A stretch of DNA of 64,000 nucleotides from NCBI RefSeq assembly GCF_900445255.1, contig NZ_UAPU01000007.1, forward strand, positions 354,001 through 418,000, written 5' to 3'. Positions within the stretch are counted from its first letter, which is position 1, and every line of letters begins with the position of its first letter. Source of the DNA: Anaerobiospirillum thomasii. Its GTDB lineage: Bacteria > Pseudomonadota > Gammaproteobacteria > Enterobacterales > Succinivibrionaceae. Below are positions 46,252-54,740 of this stretch, in pieces. A model generated the notes under the pieces. The model was not told the DNA's origin. It worked only from the letters and a program-made list of their open reading frames with translations, and did not search any database. The translations under genes were made by a program, and so were the position numbers.

Positions 46252-46266
46252 ATTTTTTTTCCTTTT

Positions 46267-47244
46267 TTATTTAATACCTACTTTAGAGCTGGCGCCGAAA
46301 TATCTATCTAGAGTTACTGCTACGATAATCAATGATCCCATAGCAATCTGCTGATAGAAAGAGCTTACACCTGCCATGTTAAGACCATTGTTAATAACAC
46401 CGATAATAAGACCACCGACTACAACCTTAGGAATAAAGCCAATACCACCAAAGAAGCTGGTACCACCAATTACTGCTGCGGCAATAGCAAATGTCTCATA
46501 GCCTGTACCGGCATTTGGCTCTGCGGCACCTAGTCTAGCCACGTTGACAAGACCAGCAAGGCCAGCACACACACCTGAAATCATGAAGGCAATTAAAACA
46601 TGACGCTTTACATTAATACCTGCATACCATGCTGACTGAGGGTTACCGCCGATGGCATACAGATTTCTGCCAAACTGTGTCTTCATTGTGATAAAGAACA
46701 GAATACCAGCTGTTGCCAGAGATATTACTATTGGCATTGGCAGAACATCAAAGAGTTTGCCGCCAACCAGTCTTGTAAACTCAGGAGGAATACCTGAAAC
46801 TGTTCTTGAATTTGCTACAATCATGGTTACACCTCTGAATATAGAGAGTGTACCAATTGTAATAATAAATGGGTGAAGACCTGTTTTATTTACTAAAAAG
46901 CCGTTTATAAAACCGATACTGGCACCTAAAAGTATTGTACCTATGAGTACAGCTAGCCATGGATTTACACCAAGCTGCATGAGTTTGGCTGTACATACGC
47001 CAGTCAGGGCCATTACAGAGCCAACTGACAGGTCAATACCAGCAAGCAGAATTGCAAAAAACTCACCACAGCCAATTAAAATATTAATTGAGCTCTGCTC
47101 GATAATCTTAATAAAGTTATTGGTTGTCATAAAAGCCTGCGGCTGCAGAGCTGAGAACACAATAACCAGCAGAAACAGAATAGATACAGTGCTGTATTTA
47201 TCCCAGTAGTAGCTAAAATCTTTTTTCTTTAAATTCTTGTCCAT
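46267..47244 (-). CDS. alsC: AlsC: D-allose ABC transporter permease
   Basis: 325 aa with about nine to ten membrane helices, family of ribose/allose permeases (RbsC-like). Characteristic GIDLSVGSVMALTGV near 68 and the EAA-like loop region AIGGNPQSAWYAGINV near 200. It follows the ATPase gene by 9 bp. Confidence 0.94.
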   Translation of the reverse strand: MDKNLKKKDFSYYWDKYSTVSILFLLVIVFSALQPQAFMTTNNFIKIIEQSSINILIGCGEFFAILLAGIDLSVGSVMALTGVCTAKLMQLGVNPWLAVLIGTILLGASIGFINGFLVNKTGLHPFIITIGTLSIFRGVTMIVANSRTVSGIPPEFTRLVGGKLFDVLPMPIVISLATAGILFFITMKTQFGRNLYAIGGNPQSAWYAGINVKRHVLIAFMISGVCAGLAGLVNVARLGAAEPNAGTGYETFAIAAAVIGGTSFFGGIGFIPKVVVGGLIIGVINNGLNMAGVSSFYQQIAMGSLIIVAVTLDRYFGASSKVGIK

Positions 47245-47253
47245 GATCTTTTC

Positions 47254-48774
47254 CTATGAGCCAATGGTTGCTGCTTTAATTAGTTTTTCTTCTGTTGCCT
47301 CTGATGAATCAAATGTTGCAGTTATTGATCCTTCTTTCATTACAATTATTCTGTCGCAGATAGACAGAAGTTCTGGAAGTTCAGAGGATACCACAATTAC
47401 GCCTATACCCTTTTCTGTAAGTTTGCGCATAATCTTGTATATTTCTGACTTAGTGCCAATATCAATACCTTTTGTTGGCTCATCAAAAATAACTAATTTA
47501 ACATCAGATGACAGCCATTTTGCCAAAATGCACTTCTGCTGATTACCACCAGAGAGTTCTGTAATATTCTGATCAGGACCTACACACTTAATCTGTAGAT
47601 CTCCTATCATCTTATTTGCAACTTTAACCTCGTCACTGTCATCTACAAGACCCCACACTCCACCAAGGCTGGCTTTTTGCAGCTGTCTTGAAAGAATAAT
47701 ATTGCGGCTGATACTGAAGTTTTTGAAAAATCCTGTTTCACGTCTGTTTTCAGTTACAAGACCAATACCTTCACGTAAACCATCAAAAGGAGTATCAATA
47801 CTAAGTTTTTTATTACATAAAATTACTTCGCCACTGCTTTTTGGTGCAGCACCGTAAATAGCGCACATTGTTTCAGTACGGCCGGCACCAACGAGGCCAG
47901 AAAAACCTAATATTTCTCCCTTAAAGAGGTCGAAACTTACATCTTTTACTGTATTGTCCTTTCTTGAAAGATGTTTAACCTCAAGAATCTTTTCACTGGT
48001 AATACCTGACTTATCTTCAGGAATATAGCTTTCTTTTAGCTCACGACCTACCATCATTGTAATTAACTGATCAATGGTAACGTCTTTAATATCCATGGTA
48101 CCTACAGATGTGCCATCTTTAAGCACTGTGATACGGTCGCCTATTTCTTTTAACTCGCGCAGTCTGTGACTGATATAAACAATACCTTTGCCAGCTGCCT
48201 TTAATTTTTTAACAATTTCAAAAAGTTTACCTACTTCCTCTTCGGTCAAAGATGAAGTTGGCTCGTCCATTACAATAACCTGAGCATTAAAGGCCACAGC
48301 CTTAACAATCTCAAGCATCTGCTTTTCAGAAATACTTAATCTTGATGTTGGTGTAGTAGGATCTGCTGAAAGATTTATTGAGTCCATTAAGGCTTTTGTT
48401 CTTTCAGACATCATTTTGTTATCGGTAACTTTCAGACCCATAATTTTTTTCATAGGGATGCGGCCTAAAAAAATATTTTCTTCAATGCTTAACTCATTAA
48501 TAACACTAAGCTCTTGATAGATAATACTTATTCCTGATGCCTGAGCTAACTCAGGAGTCAGTCTGCTAAAAGGCATGCCCTGAATAATAATCTTTCCTGA
48601 GTCTGGAGTATAAGCGCCACTTAAAATCTTCATAAGTGTTGATTTTCCGGCACCATTCTCACCTAAAAGAACATGTACCTCTCCTGGTCTAATATCAAAA
48701 GAGATGTCCTTAAGAGCAGGAACTCCATTAAAACTCTTGTGGATGTGTTGCATTTCAACAAGAGGAGATACCAT
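47254..48774 (-). CDS. alsA: AlsA: D-allose ABC transporter, double ATP-binding subunit
   Basis: 506 aa with two ABC domains, as in RbsA/AlsA. First: Walker A GENGAGKSTLMKIL (about 38), signature LSISEKQMLEI, Walker B VIVMDEPTSSL. Second: degenerate Walker A GLVGAGRTETM (about 290), signature LSGGNQQKCILAKWL, Walker B LVIFDEPTKGID. It powers uptake through AlsC. Confidence 0.95.
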   Translation of the reverse strand: MVSPLVEMQHIHKSFNGVPALKDISFDIRPGEVHVLLGENGAGKSTLMKILSGAYTPDSGKIIIQGMPFSRLTPELAQASGISIIYQELSVINELSIEENIFLGRIPMKKIMGLKVTDNKMMSERTKALMDSINLSADPTTPTSRLSISEKQMLEIVKAVAFNAQVIVMDEPTSSLTEEEVGKLFEIVKKLKAAGKGIVYISHRLRELKEIGDRITVLKDGTSVGTMDIKDVTIDQLITMMVGRELKESYIPEDKSGITSEKILEVKHLSRKDNTVKDVSFDLFKGEILGFSGLVGAGRTETMCAIYGAAPKSSGEVILCNKKLSIDTPFDGLREGIGLVTENRRETGFFKNFSISRNIILSRQLQKASLGGVWGLVDDSDEVKVANKMIGDLQIKCVGPDQNITELSGGNQQKCILAKWLSSDVKLVIFDEPTKGIDIGTKSEIYKIMRKLTEKGIGVIVVSSELPELLSICDRIIVMKEGSITATFDSSEATEEKLIKAATIGS

Positions 48775-48847
48775 AGCTTTTCCTTACATATATACTTGGC
48801 AAATATTCTTAAAAGCCATGCACTTTTAGTGCATGGCCCAAACCAAA

Positions 48848-49786
48848 CTAGTCTTTTACAACTAACTCAGCCTTAATCATCTCCTGCTTTGGAGTCTCTG
48901 GCATAGCTTTGGCGTTTACAGCCTCTATTAAGAGCTGAACACCACGTGCGCCAATCTCATCTGGTCTTTGACGTACAGTTGCGCCAAGCTCACCATTCTT
49001 AACTGACTCTACAGCATCTGAGTTACCATCGGTACCAACAACTATAACCTTCTTGCCTGAAGCATTTACAGCTGCCAGAGCACCCATGGCCATAGTGTCA
49101 TTACATGCATAAATACCCTTGAGATCTGGATATTTGTTTAAGTAGTTAGTAGCAATGTCGTAGGCACGAGTTCTATCCCAATCAGCTGGCTGGCTTTCAA
49201 CCAACTCAATTCCTGGAGCTGCAGCTTTAAATGCATCTGTAGCGCCCTGTCTACGATCCTCTCCTGACTTAGTGCCGGCCTTGCCTTCAATAATGGCTAC
49301 TTTACCTTTACCGCCAATCTGATCAATGATGTACTGAGCACCCATTCTGCCTACATCCTGATTGTCGGTAGCTACTAAAGCATAAACCTTGCCGCCAAGA
49401 GCGTTCAGGCCATCAAGATTTACGATTTCATCAATGTTAACAACAGGAATATTTCTGCTGGTGGCCTCTGCAATTGCTGGGTTTAAGTTGTCTGGAGAAA
49501 TAGGAGCAAAAGCAATACCCTTATAGCCCTTGTTTACAGCATTCTCCATCAGAGTAGTCTGACCTTCAACGTCATCTTCGGTATTTGCGGCATATACGTC
49601 AACCTTAATACCCTGCTTCTCAGCTTCTTTCTCTACACCGTCTTTCATTGTCTGCCAGAACTCAGATGAGAGAACTTTCAGTACAACTGCATACTCAGCG
49701 TCAGCTGCTGTTGCTGTGCTTACACTGCCAAGAGAAAGAACTGATGCTGCCAATAAAGAGACAACGAACTTTGCACCTTTTTTCAT
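48848..49786 (-). CDS. alsB: AlsB: periplasmic D-allose-binding protein
   Basis: 312 aa, periplasmic sugar-binding protein of the RbsB/AlsB group. Signal peptide MKKGAKFVVSLLAASVLSLG...ATA-ADA. Mature part: EYAVVLKVLSSEFWQTMKDG, KGIAFAPISPDNLNPAI, VATDNQDVGRMGAQYI, IEGKAGTKSGEDRRQGATDA, SQPADWDRTRAYDIATN, NDTMAMGALAAV. These match E. coli AlsB rather than ribose-binding RbsB. It is first in the operon; its own ribosome-binding site is weak. Confidence 0.94.
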   Translation of the reverse strand: MKKGAKFVVSLLAASVLSLGSVSTATAADAEYAVVLKVLSSEFWQTMKDGVEKEAEKQGIKVDVYAANTEDDVEGQTTLMENAVNKGYKGIAFAPISPDNLNPAIAEATSRNIPVVNIDEIVNLDGLNALGGKVYALVATDNQDVGRMGAQYIIDQIGGKGKVAIIEGKAGTKSGEDRRQGATDAFKAAAPGIELVESQPADWDRTRAYDIATNYLNKYPDLKGIYACNDTMAMGALAAVNASGKKVIVVGTDGNSDAVESVKNGELGATVRQRPDEIGARGVQLLIEAVNAKAMPETPKQEMIKAELVVKD

Positions 49787-49790
49787 ATTG

Positions 49791-49826
49791 TCAATGCTCT
49801 GCTAGTTTGTCATTAAAATTGCTCAT
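49791..49826 (-). CDS. 11-codon leader open frame before alsB
   Basis: Minus-strand AAGGAC, 6 bases, ATG, then MSNFNDKLAEH and TGA. The stop is 4 bp before the alsB start. The only strong Shine-Dalgarno sequence in front of the operon serves this mini-frame, while alsB has just GCAGAG, so alsB may be translated by coupling. It is too short to prove coding. Confidence 0.4.
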   Translation of the reverse strand: MSNFNDKLAEH

Positions 49827-49879
49827 AATTATGTCCTTATTTAATGGCTTTTCTGCTATTTTATTGTTGACACTGGAAA

Positions 49880-50240
49880 ATCCGGTCTAAAATCTCATCT
49901 GATCCGGTAGTGCCTCAGTATTAGATCTTGAAAACGGACGACACCAATTCCTATTAAATCTCATCTGATCTTGAGCTAAAATTTGTCCTAAACTCTAGCA
50001 GTAGTTCCTGCCTACTTTTGTTCAATACTGTTTTTATACATCTGATCCTGACCTAAATCAGTATTTCCGCTCTTCTTACACATGATCTTTTGTCTATTAA
50101 ATCCTTCTGGTAATCATGCCATCTTTAAAGGCATCGTCAGATCCTGAGGGTTATCAGAAGTTCCTATTGCACCAAAACAGTACTTCCGTTACATCATCTA
50201 TTGATCTTGTATAGCACGTCAGATCTTTAGGCAGTTACTC
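49880..50240. repeat. Degenerate short repeats upstream of the allose operon
   Basis: About 340 bp without a gene. GATC(C/T)TGA-like units recur (around 49918, 49968, 50048, 50142), several followed after about 7-20 bases by CAGTANTTCC-like units (around 50002, 50064, 50156, 50182). The spacing is irregular. It is the regulatory side of the als operon up to the edge of the IS21-like element. Confidence 0.35.
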
Positions 50241-50319
50241 TGTAAACTGACGCCATAAATATAGCTTTTATATAGGCTTATTAGAGATAAAACCCTGACA
50301 CTAGGCCAGGGTTTTTGTG

Positions 50320-50568
50320 TTATAAAATGATATCGATTTTAACAACTCTGCCAAGATGAAGTTGCGGCCTCATTGGTTTACCTCCTAGAAACCATTCATG
50401 GCTGTTTAAATTAAAATCGACCATATGGGAGATCCATTTTGATTTGCCATGTCTATCCTTTTTTTTCAGATAGATGGTATCTCCTATATTTATTTCATAG
50501 TCATCAATATAAAGACAGTTACTGTCATTATTAAATGCAAGACGGCCTAATATTTTTAACTTATACAC
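50320..50568 (-). CDS. Small DUF5348-like protein of the IS21-like element
   Basis: 82 aa: YKLKILGRLAFNNDSNCLYI, DDYEINIGDTIYLKKK, WISHMVDFNLNSHEWFLGG, then LHLGRVVKI. The pattern (short beta-rich protein, GRL...DYEI..GD, W....GG) resembles the DUF5348 family; this is tentative. It lies 9 bp after istB, and a hairpin CCCTG-acactagg-CCAGGGTTTTT-type sequence (50292-50315) follows. Function is unknown. Confidence 0.6.
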   Translation of the reverse strand: MYKLKILGRLAFNNDSNCLYIDDYEINIGDTIYLKKKDRHGKSKWISHMVDFNLNSHEWFLGGKPMRPQLHLGRVVKIDIIL

Positions 50569-50577
50569 GACAAGCTC

Positions 50578-51333
50578 CTAGACAAAGTCATATGGCAGAA
50601 GTGTAATATCCTGTACACACTGATTAATGCGCCTAGTTACAGCATCTGTTATGGCTGCATCAATATTTACAAACCTTTTAGCCATACCTACAGATGTAAG
50701 CTGTGTTGCTATCAGTGTAGACGCAGTATTAATACGATCATTTAAAATATCATTAAGATATTTAGCATACCTGGCTTCATAAAAGTCGGTCAAAAATAAA
50801 TCATCTATTATCAGCAGGTGCACCTTTTTAAGCTTTTCTCTGAATTTAAGTCTTTGCTCTACGTTAAATATAGAGAATTGCTCTAGGAGATCATTGGCTA
50901 TTGTATATTGTACACTCATGCCTCTGAGGCAAGCTCTTCTACCGATATTGCATATGAGCTCTGTCTTACCTGTTCCAGATGCTCCTCGTACTATGACATT
51001 TTGTTTTTTAACTACAAAACTCAGCGAGGCAAGCTCTGCCATAGTTGTATTACTAAGCCCTCTCTTTTCACTCCTTAAAATAAAATCTAAATCTTGATTT
51101 CCTCTGAGTTTACTGCGCTTTAACAGCGTCTGACCTTTAACCTCATTAGCATAATCAATATGCTCTTGAAGCGCCATCAGCAGTCTTTCATTAAATGTCA
51201 AACCGCTAAATATGTCTGGCGTTGTAAACTGGCGATGAAAGGCCAGAGCAAGGCCTTTTAAACGAATGTCTTTAAAAGCTTTTATTATACGGCTTTCATC
51301 TTCAGTTAGAGTGTAAGTTTGTTCATTTGACAT
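50578..51333 (-). CDS. istB: IstB-type transposition ATPase
   Basis: 251 aa AAA+ ATPase that assists the IstA integrase in target choice. Walker A GASGTGKTELICNIG near residue 117; Walker B LLIIDDLFL near 175; LRNEYEA-like helix EARYAKYLNDILNDRI. It overlaps the istA stop by one base. Confidence 0.9.
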   Translation of the reverse strand: MSNEQTYTLTEDESRIIKAFKDIRLKGLALAFHRQFTTPDIFSGLTFNERLLMALQEHIDYANEVKGQTLLKRSKLRGNQDLDFILRSEKRGLSNTTMAELASLSFVVKKQNVIVRGASGTGKTELICNIGRRACLRGMSVQYTIANDLLEQFSIFNVEQRLKFREKLKKVHLLIIDDLFLTDFYEARYAKYLNDILNDRINTASTLIATQLTSVGMAKRFVNIDAAITDAVTRRINQCVQDITLLPYDFV

Positions 51334-53066
51334 TATTTATTCTCCTGTGCTTTACCCAATTTTCTGGCCATAGCCACATCTCTAGAGTTGCGCAGAACAC
51401 CATCGTCATCAACACTAAATGTTAAATTACCTTGCTCACTGGCTTTGTCAGATCTGGGCTCATTGATGACGGGATCTTCTGCAGTACAGGCTATATCGGC
51501 AATATCATCCTCACGCGGTTTTAAAGACTCTGATACCATCTGCTTATAAATTTGGACTAAATTTGTTATGTTTCTAACAGCTGGTTCCATCTGCATTATT
51601 TTCATGAATGTCTTATCAGCAAGCTCTGTGTTGGCAGATCCTTTATAGAAATTAATGGCCGCAACACATGCTTTGAGGGCATGTCCGTTTTTTTGCTTAT
51701 TTTTCCATGAACAGTATGAGTGCAGATTTTTACTGAGATTAAAAGCTTCATCCAGCGCCTGTTCAATCTTTAAATACTTCCTTTCATCTTGAACGGCCTT
51801 GTGGTTCTCAGGCATATGTGCTCTAATCGTATTGACGCTGTTATTTTGTGCAAAATTAATAGGATGCGTGGCAATAAGGCGATCATCGCATGATATTGTT
51901 AATATATTTTCATACACTCTGACTGTTACCACCTGACCTATATAGGTATATGGGACAGAATATTTATTTGTACCAAATGTTATATGGTAGTTACGAGGCA
52001 CTTTGAGGATATAGATATGGGCAAATTGAGGTATGGTAGAGATCATGGCGCGGGCTTTAGGTTTTTCACAATGCTCAAACAGATAGGCTCTGTTTTGCTC
52101 TAAATCTCCACGCAGCTGGGCCTGATTAATACGCTTTTCAATCAGATCCTGTAATAGGTGGTTATGTTCCTCCAGTGATCTTGGTGTGTCACTGTCATAA
52201 TTGTTGATAACACGTTCAGTTATTAACCTTACAGCGTATTCAACCCTGGATTTATGAGTTGGCGCACGTGGTGATGTTGGATGTACAAATACATCAAAAC
52301 GCGACATAAAGTCTTCAAATGATTTATTTATGATAGGCTCTGATATAATAGAGTGATCTTCTACCCATGCTTTGGCATTGTCAGGTATTATTTCCTGGGG
52401 TAGACAGTTAAAGTGCTTAAATGCAGCGCTTATAGCTATGCATGTAGCCTCTGTGGTCTGTCTTTCTACGAATCTTGCAAAAACGTAACAACTGGCAGAC
52501 CACACAATTACAAATACATTAAAATCTGTCTTAACGCCTCCAGGAAGTGTCAGAGCACACTTTTTTCCGGCAAAATCAATTTCGCAGCTTAGTCCATATG
52601 TCTTGTCCATGATAAATACTGGATCAGCCGTTTTTGCAAAAAGCTCATCTTCTGCCTTTTTTAAATAATGATAAAACTGACTGCGAGATAAGTAGTGCCA
52701 TTTATTGGCAATACAGTTTTCCATGTAATTAAAATAATAAAATTGCTTGCTCATATGCCTTTCCAGGCGGTCTACAGCCATCTCCAAAAAATCTGGCATA
52801 AACTCTGAGCGGGAGACATGCTCCTCCTGAGTACCATTATCTGTACCTGATGCCAGATAGCATATATCTACAAGTTGCTGATTACTAAGAAGCTCAAGAG
52901 AGTATCGGGAGCAGATGTCTGCTTTAAACAGCCTCTCTTTTATGTGCGATACAGTAAAACGGGAGACACCAACTCTAGCTCCAATCTGGGTATTATTCAG
53001 CCCTCCAAGAATAAGCTTGGCTATGTCTTTGAGCTTGTCTGCGCTCAAATGCTGTCTTTTTGTCAT
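51333..53066 (-). CDS. istA: IstA-type integrase/transposase
   Basis: About 577 aa from ATG 53066 (AAGGA upstream). N-terminal helix-turn-helix (LGGLNNTQIGARVGVSRFTV), then a retroviral-integrase-type DDE core: EIDFAGKKCAL (first Asp), IIPDNAKAWV (second Asp), PRAPTHKSRVEYAVRLITER (Glu), as in IS21-family IstA. The C-terminal Mu-type beta barrel resembles the family (YSVPYTYIGQVVTVRVYENI). Confidence 0.9.
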   Translation of the reverse strand: MTKRQHLSADKLKDIAKLILGGLNNTQIGARVGVSRFTVSHIKERLFKADICSRYSLELLSNQQLVDICYLASGTDNGTQEEHVSRSEFMPDFLEMAVDRLERHMSKQFYYFNYMENCIANKWHYLSRSQFYHYLKKAEDELFAKTADPVFIMDKTYGLSCEIDFAGKKCALTLPGGVKTDFNVFVIVWSASCYVFARFVERQTTEATCIAISAAFKHFNCLPQEIIPDNAKAWVEDHSIISEPIINKSFEDFMSRFDVFVHPTSPRAPTHKSRVEYAVRLITERVINNYDSDTPRSLEEHNHLLQDLIEKRINQAQLRGDLEQNRAYLFEHCEKPKARAMISTIPQFAHIYILKVPRNYHITFGTNKYSVPYTYIGQVVTVRVYENILTISCDDRLIATHPINFAQNNSVNTIRAHMPENHKAVQDERKYLKIEQALDEAFNLSKNLHSYCSWKNKQKNGHALKACVAAINFYKGSANTELADKTFMKIMQMEPAVRNITNLVQIYKQMVSESLKPREDDIADIACTAEDPVINEPRSDKASEQGNLTFSVDDDGVLRNSRDVAMARKLGKAQENK

Positions 53067-53140
53067 TAAAAGTTCCTTAAAAAAATATGACAAACCCCAT
53101 GTTTGTCTTCAACAAAGGGTATTTTAAGGACTTTTAAAAA

Positions 53141-53761
53141 TTAGTCGTTATTTGCTGTACGAAAGCGCATAAGTATGGCATTTTGTATATTTTCACTATT
53201 ATGGAGCAACAGGCAGAACCTAGGGGCCGTCAGGCATGAAACCGTAATATCAAAAAATTTAAATACTCTATGCTTGAGAGAGTTAAACTGTTTTATATGA
53301 TATTTCCATCTTTGTATCAGCTTTAATACTTTCTTACATTCTTGTTTAAATAGACTGAGATCACCGCAGCGAGCTTCTAAATCTTTATTTTGTACATTTT
53401 CTGATTCTGCTGCTATATAGTCTTCAATAACTTGTTTTAAATGACTTTGGCCAGGCTCAAAAATATCTGGCTGTACAAGATGGTAACGTGACACCTTATG
53501 CTTCTTGCAAGCACCACAATTACAATCTTTGTTTTCGCAAAACATCTGAGGAATAAGCACTGTAATTTTCACTCCATAGATCAGGCGTTTGGCCTTGCTA
53601 ATATAAGCTTTAAATTTGAGTTTCTTATTACAGAGTGGACAGATTAAATATTGAAAAGCATCTTTATGTAAAAGCAATCTTATAGGCTTTGAAAGGCCAT
53701 TATTGATGGCTTCATTGAGCTCATCAATATTAGAAAATAAATTTTGTGTTAAAATAAACAT
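53141..53761 (-). CDS. Cys-rich DUF6431-like protein of the IS21-like element
   Basis: 206 aa. A zinc-ribbon-like N-terminal part: CPLCNKKLKFK, then PQMFCENKDCNCGACKKHKV and RYHLVQPDIFEPGQSHLKQV. The two CxxC-type groups and the following HxLxP...P-like motif recall the DUF6431 proteins that accompany some transposons. The family call is tentative. It precedes istA in the same orientation. Confidence 0.6.
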   Translation of the reverse strand: MFILTQNLFSNIDELNEAINNGLSKPIRLLLHKDAFQYLICPLCNKKLKFKAYISKAKRLIYGVKITVLIPQMFCENKDCNCGACKKHKVSRYHLVQPDIFEPGQSHLKQVIEDYIAAESENVQNKDLEARCGDLSLFKQECKKVLKLIQRWKYHIKQFNSLKHRVFKFFDITVSCLTAPRFCLLLHNSENIQNAILMRFRTANND

Positions 53762-53869
53762 TCAAGTAGTGTGAGCTCTTTATTCTTGGCGGAAGTGAGC
53801 TCACCTCTCCTTCTAATATCCTAGCAAAACAACTTTTTAGTTGATTCTAACAATGTTCAATAGTTTACA

Positions 53870-54178
53870 TAAAGTAGCCATAAAAAGAGCTGCGTTGTAG
53901 ACGAGTGCATTAAAATAATGCAATAAGATCTGATGTATATGCTTAAGAATAAAGGTTTGCATAACATAAGATATGTGCAAAAGGCAGAACTGCGATTACA
54001 AGATCAGGCGAGAAGATTAGGAATTCAAGAGCAAATTTAGGAATGATATAAAACGTCCCGGATCTATAGTTAAAACCAAGATTTAAAGATTAAAGATCAG
54101 ATTCATTGATTGATATATATAGGATTTGGTGTTGGTTATTAATAAGATCAACCGAGATTGAAACCCGGAAATTTCAGG
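53870..54178. other. Accessory stretch with no gene recognised
   Basis: AT-rich, stop-dense sequence between the IS21-like end and the duplicated 221-bp block. I see no coding frame. It may be what is left of genes destroyed by successive insertions, including the missing 5' part of hemH. Confidence 0.4.
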
Positions 54179-54399
54179 TCTTGAGCCTCTTAAATTAGTT
54201 AATTCTGAGTTTTATATAAAAAAGGCTCTAAAACTCCATCCTTCCGAAAATCTCATTTCTCAAGACAGACTTGCTTCGCTTCAGCTGGCACTAGCATAGA
54301 AAAAATTGGGGTGTGTTGTTTGAGTGAAGAAAAAAAATAAAATTCACTCAAACACTGATGCGTATGGGCTTTCTCTAAAAACAAAGTGCTAAACGCAGG
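54179..54399 (+). repeat. 221-bp block, copy 2 (first copy at 29544)
   Basis: It carries the last 40 codons of the unknown gene found at 29304-29664 (LEPLKLVNSEFYIKKALKLH...; stop 54297-54299) and the following 12-bp inverted repeat TGTTTGAGTGAA...TTCACTCAAACA, perfect in this copy. Its right edge, AAACGCAGG, joins directly to the hemH fragment. Confidence 0.85.
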
Positions 54400-54736
54400 T
54401 ACTACACAGTCAGTGTGCAAAGCTCTTATGCTCAATCCTGATAAGATAAGTCATACCTATCAGTCACCAGCAGGTTTAAGGCAGGCCTGGCTTGGCCCTT
54501 TTTTAGATGAGAGACTAATTGAACTTGCCAAAGATGGCATTAAACATGTAACTGTAATTGCTCCCACCTTCAGCATTGACTGTCTTGAGACTTTATATGA
54601 GATAAAGATTGAAAATCAAAAACGCTTTATTGAACATGGCGGGGATAGGCTTGAGTATATTGCTGCCTTAAATGACAGCAATGATCACGCAGATTTGATT
54701 TTACATCTGCTGCAAAAGTACACAGAGCAGATGTAA
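54400..54736 (+). pseudogene. hemH: 3' fragment of ferrochelatase gene
   Basis: About 110 codons matching the C-terminal third of HemH, the enzyme that inserts iron into protoporphyrin IX: HTYQSPAGLRQAWLGPFLDE, GIKHVTVIAPTFSIDCLETL, EIKIENQKRFIEHGGDRLEY, IAALNDSNDHADLI. The N-terminal ~200 residues are absent and the sequence upstream is the duplicated block. The product cannot be active. Confidence 0.85.
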
Positions 54737-54740
54737 GGTT

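Larger units (their letters stand above)
50241..53869. mobile_element. IS21-like element with four genes
   Basis: It contains, all on the minus strand, a Cys-rich protein gene, istA-type integrase, istB-type ATPase and a small 82-aa gene. Tentative ends are the inverted TGTAAACT (50241-50248) and AGTTTACA (53862-53869), short termini starting TGT as in IS21-type elements. I see no clear target duplication, so the boundaries are uncertain by tens of bases. Confidence 0.6.

Noticed and set aside
54179-54299. A functional small gene in block copy 2
   Set aside because: It has only the last 40 codons of the unknown gene and no start.
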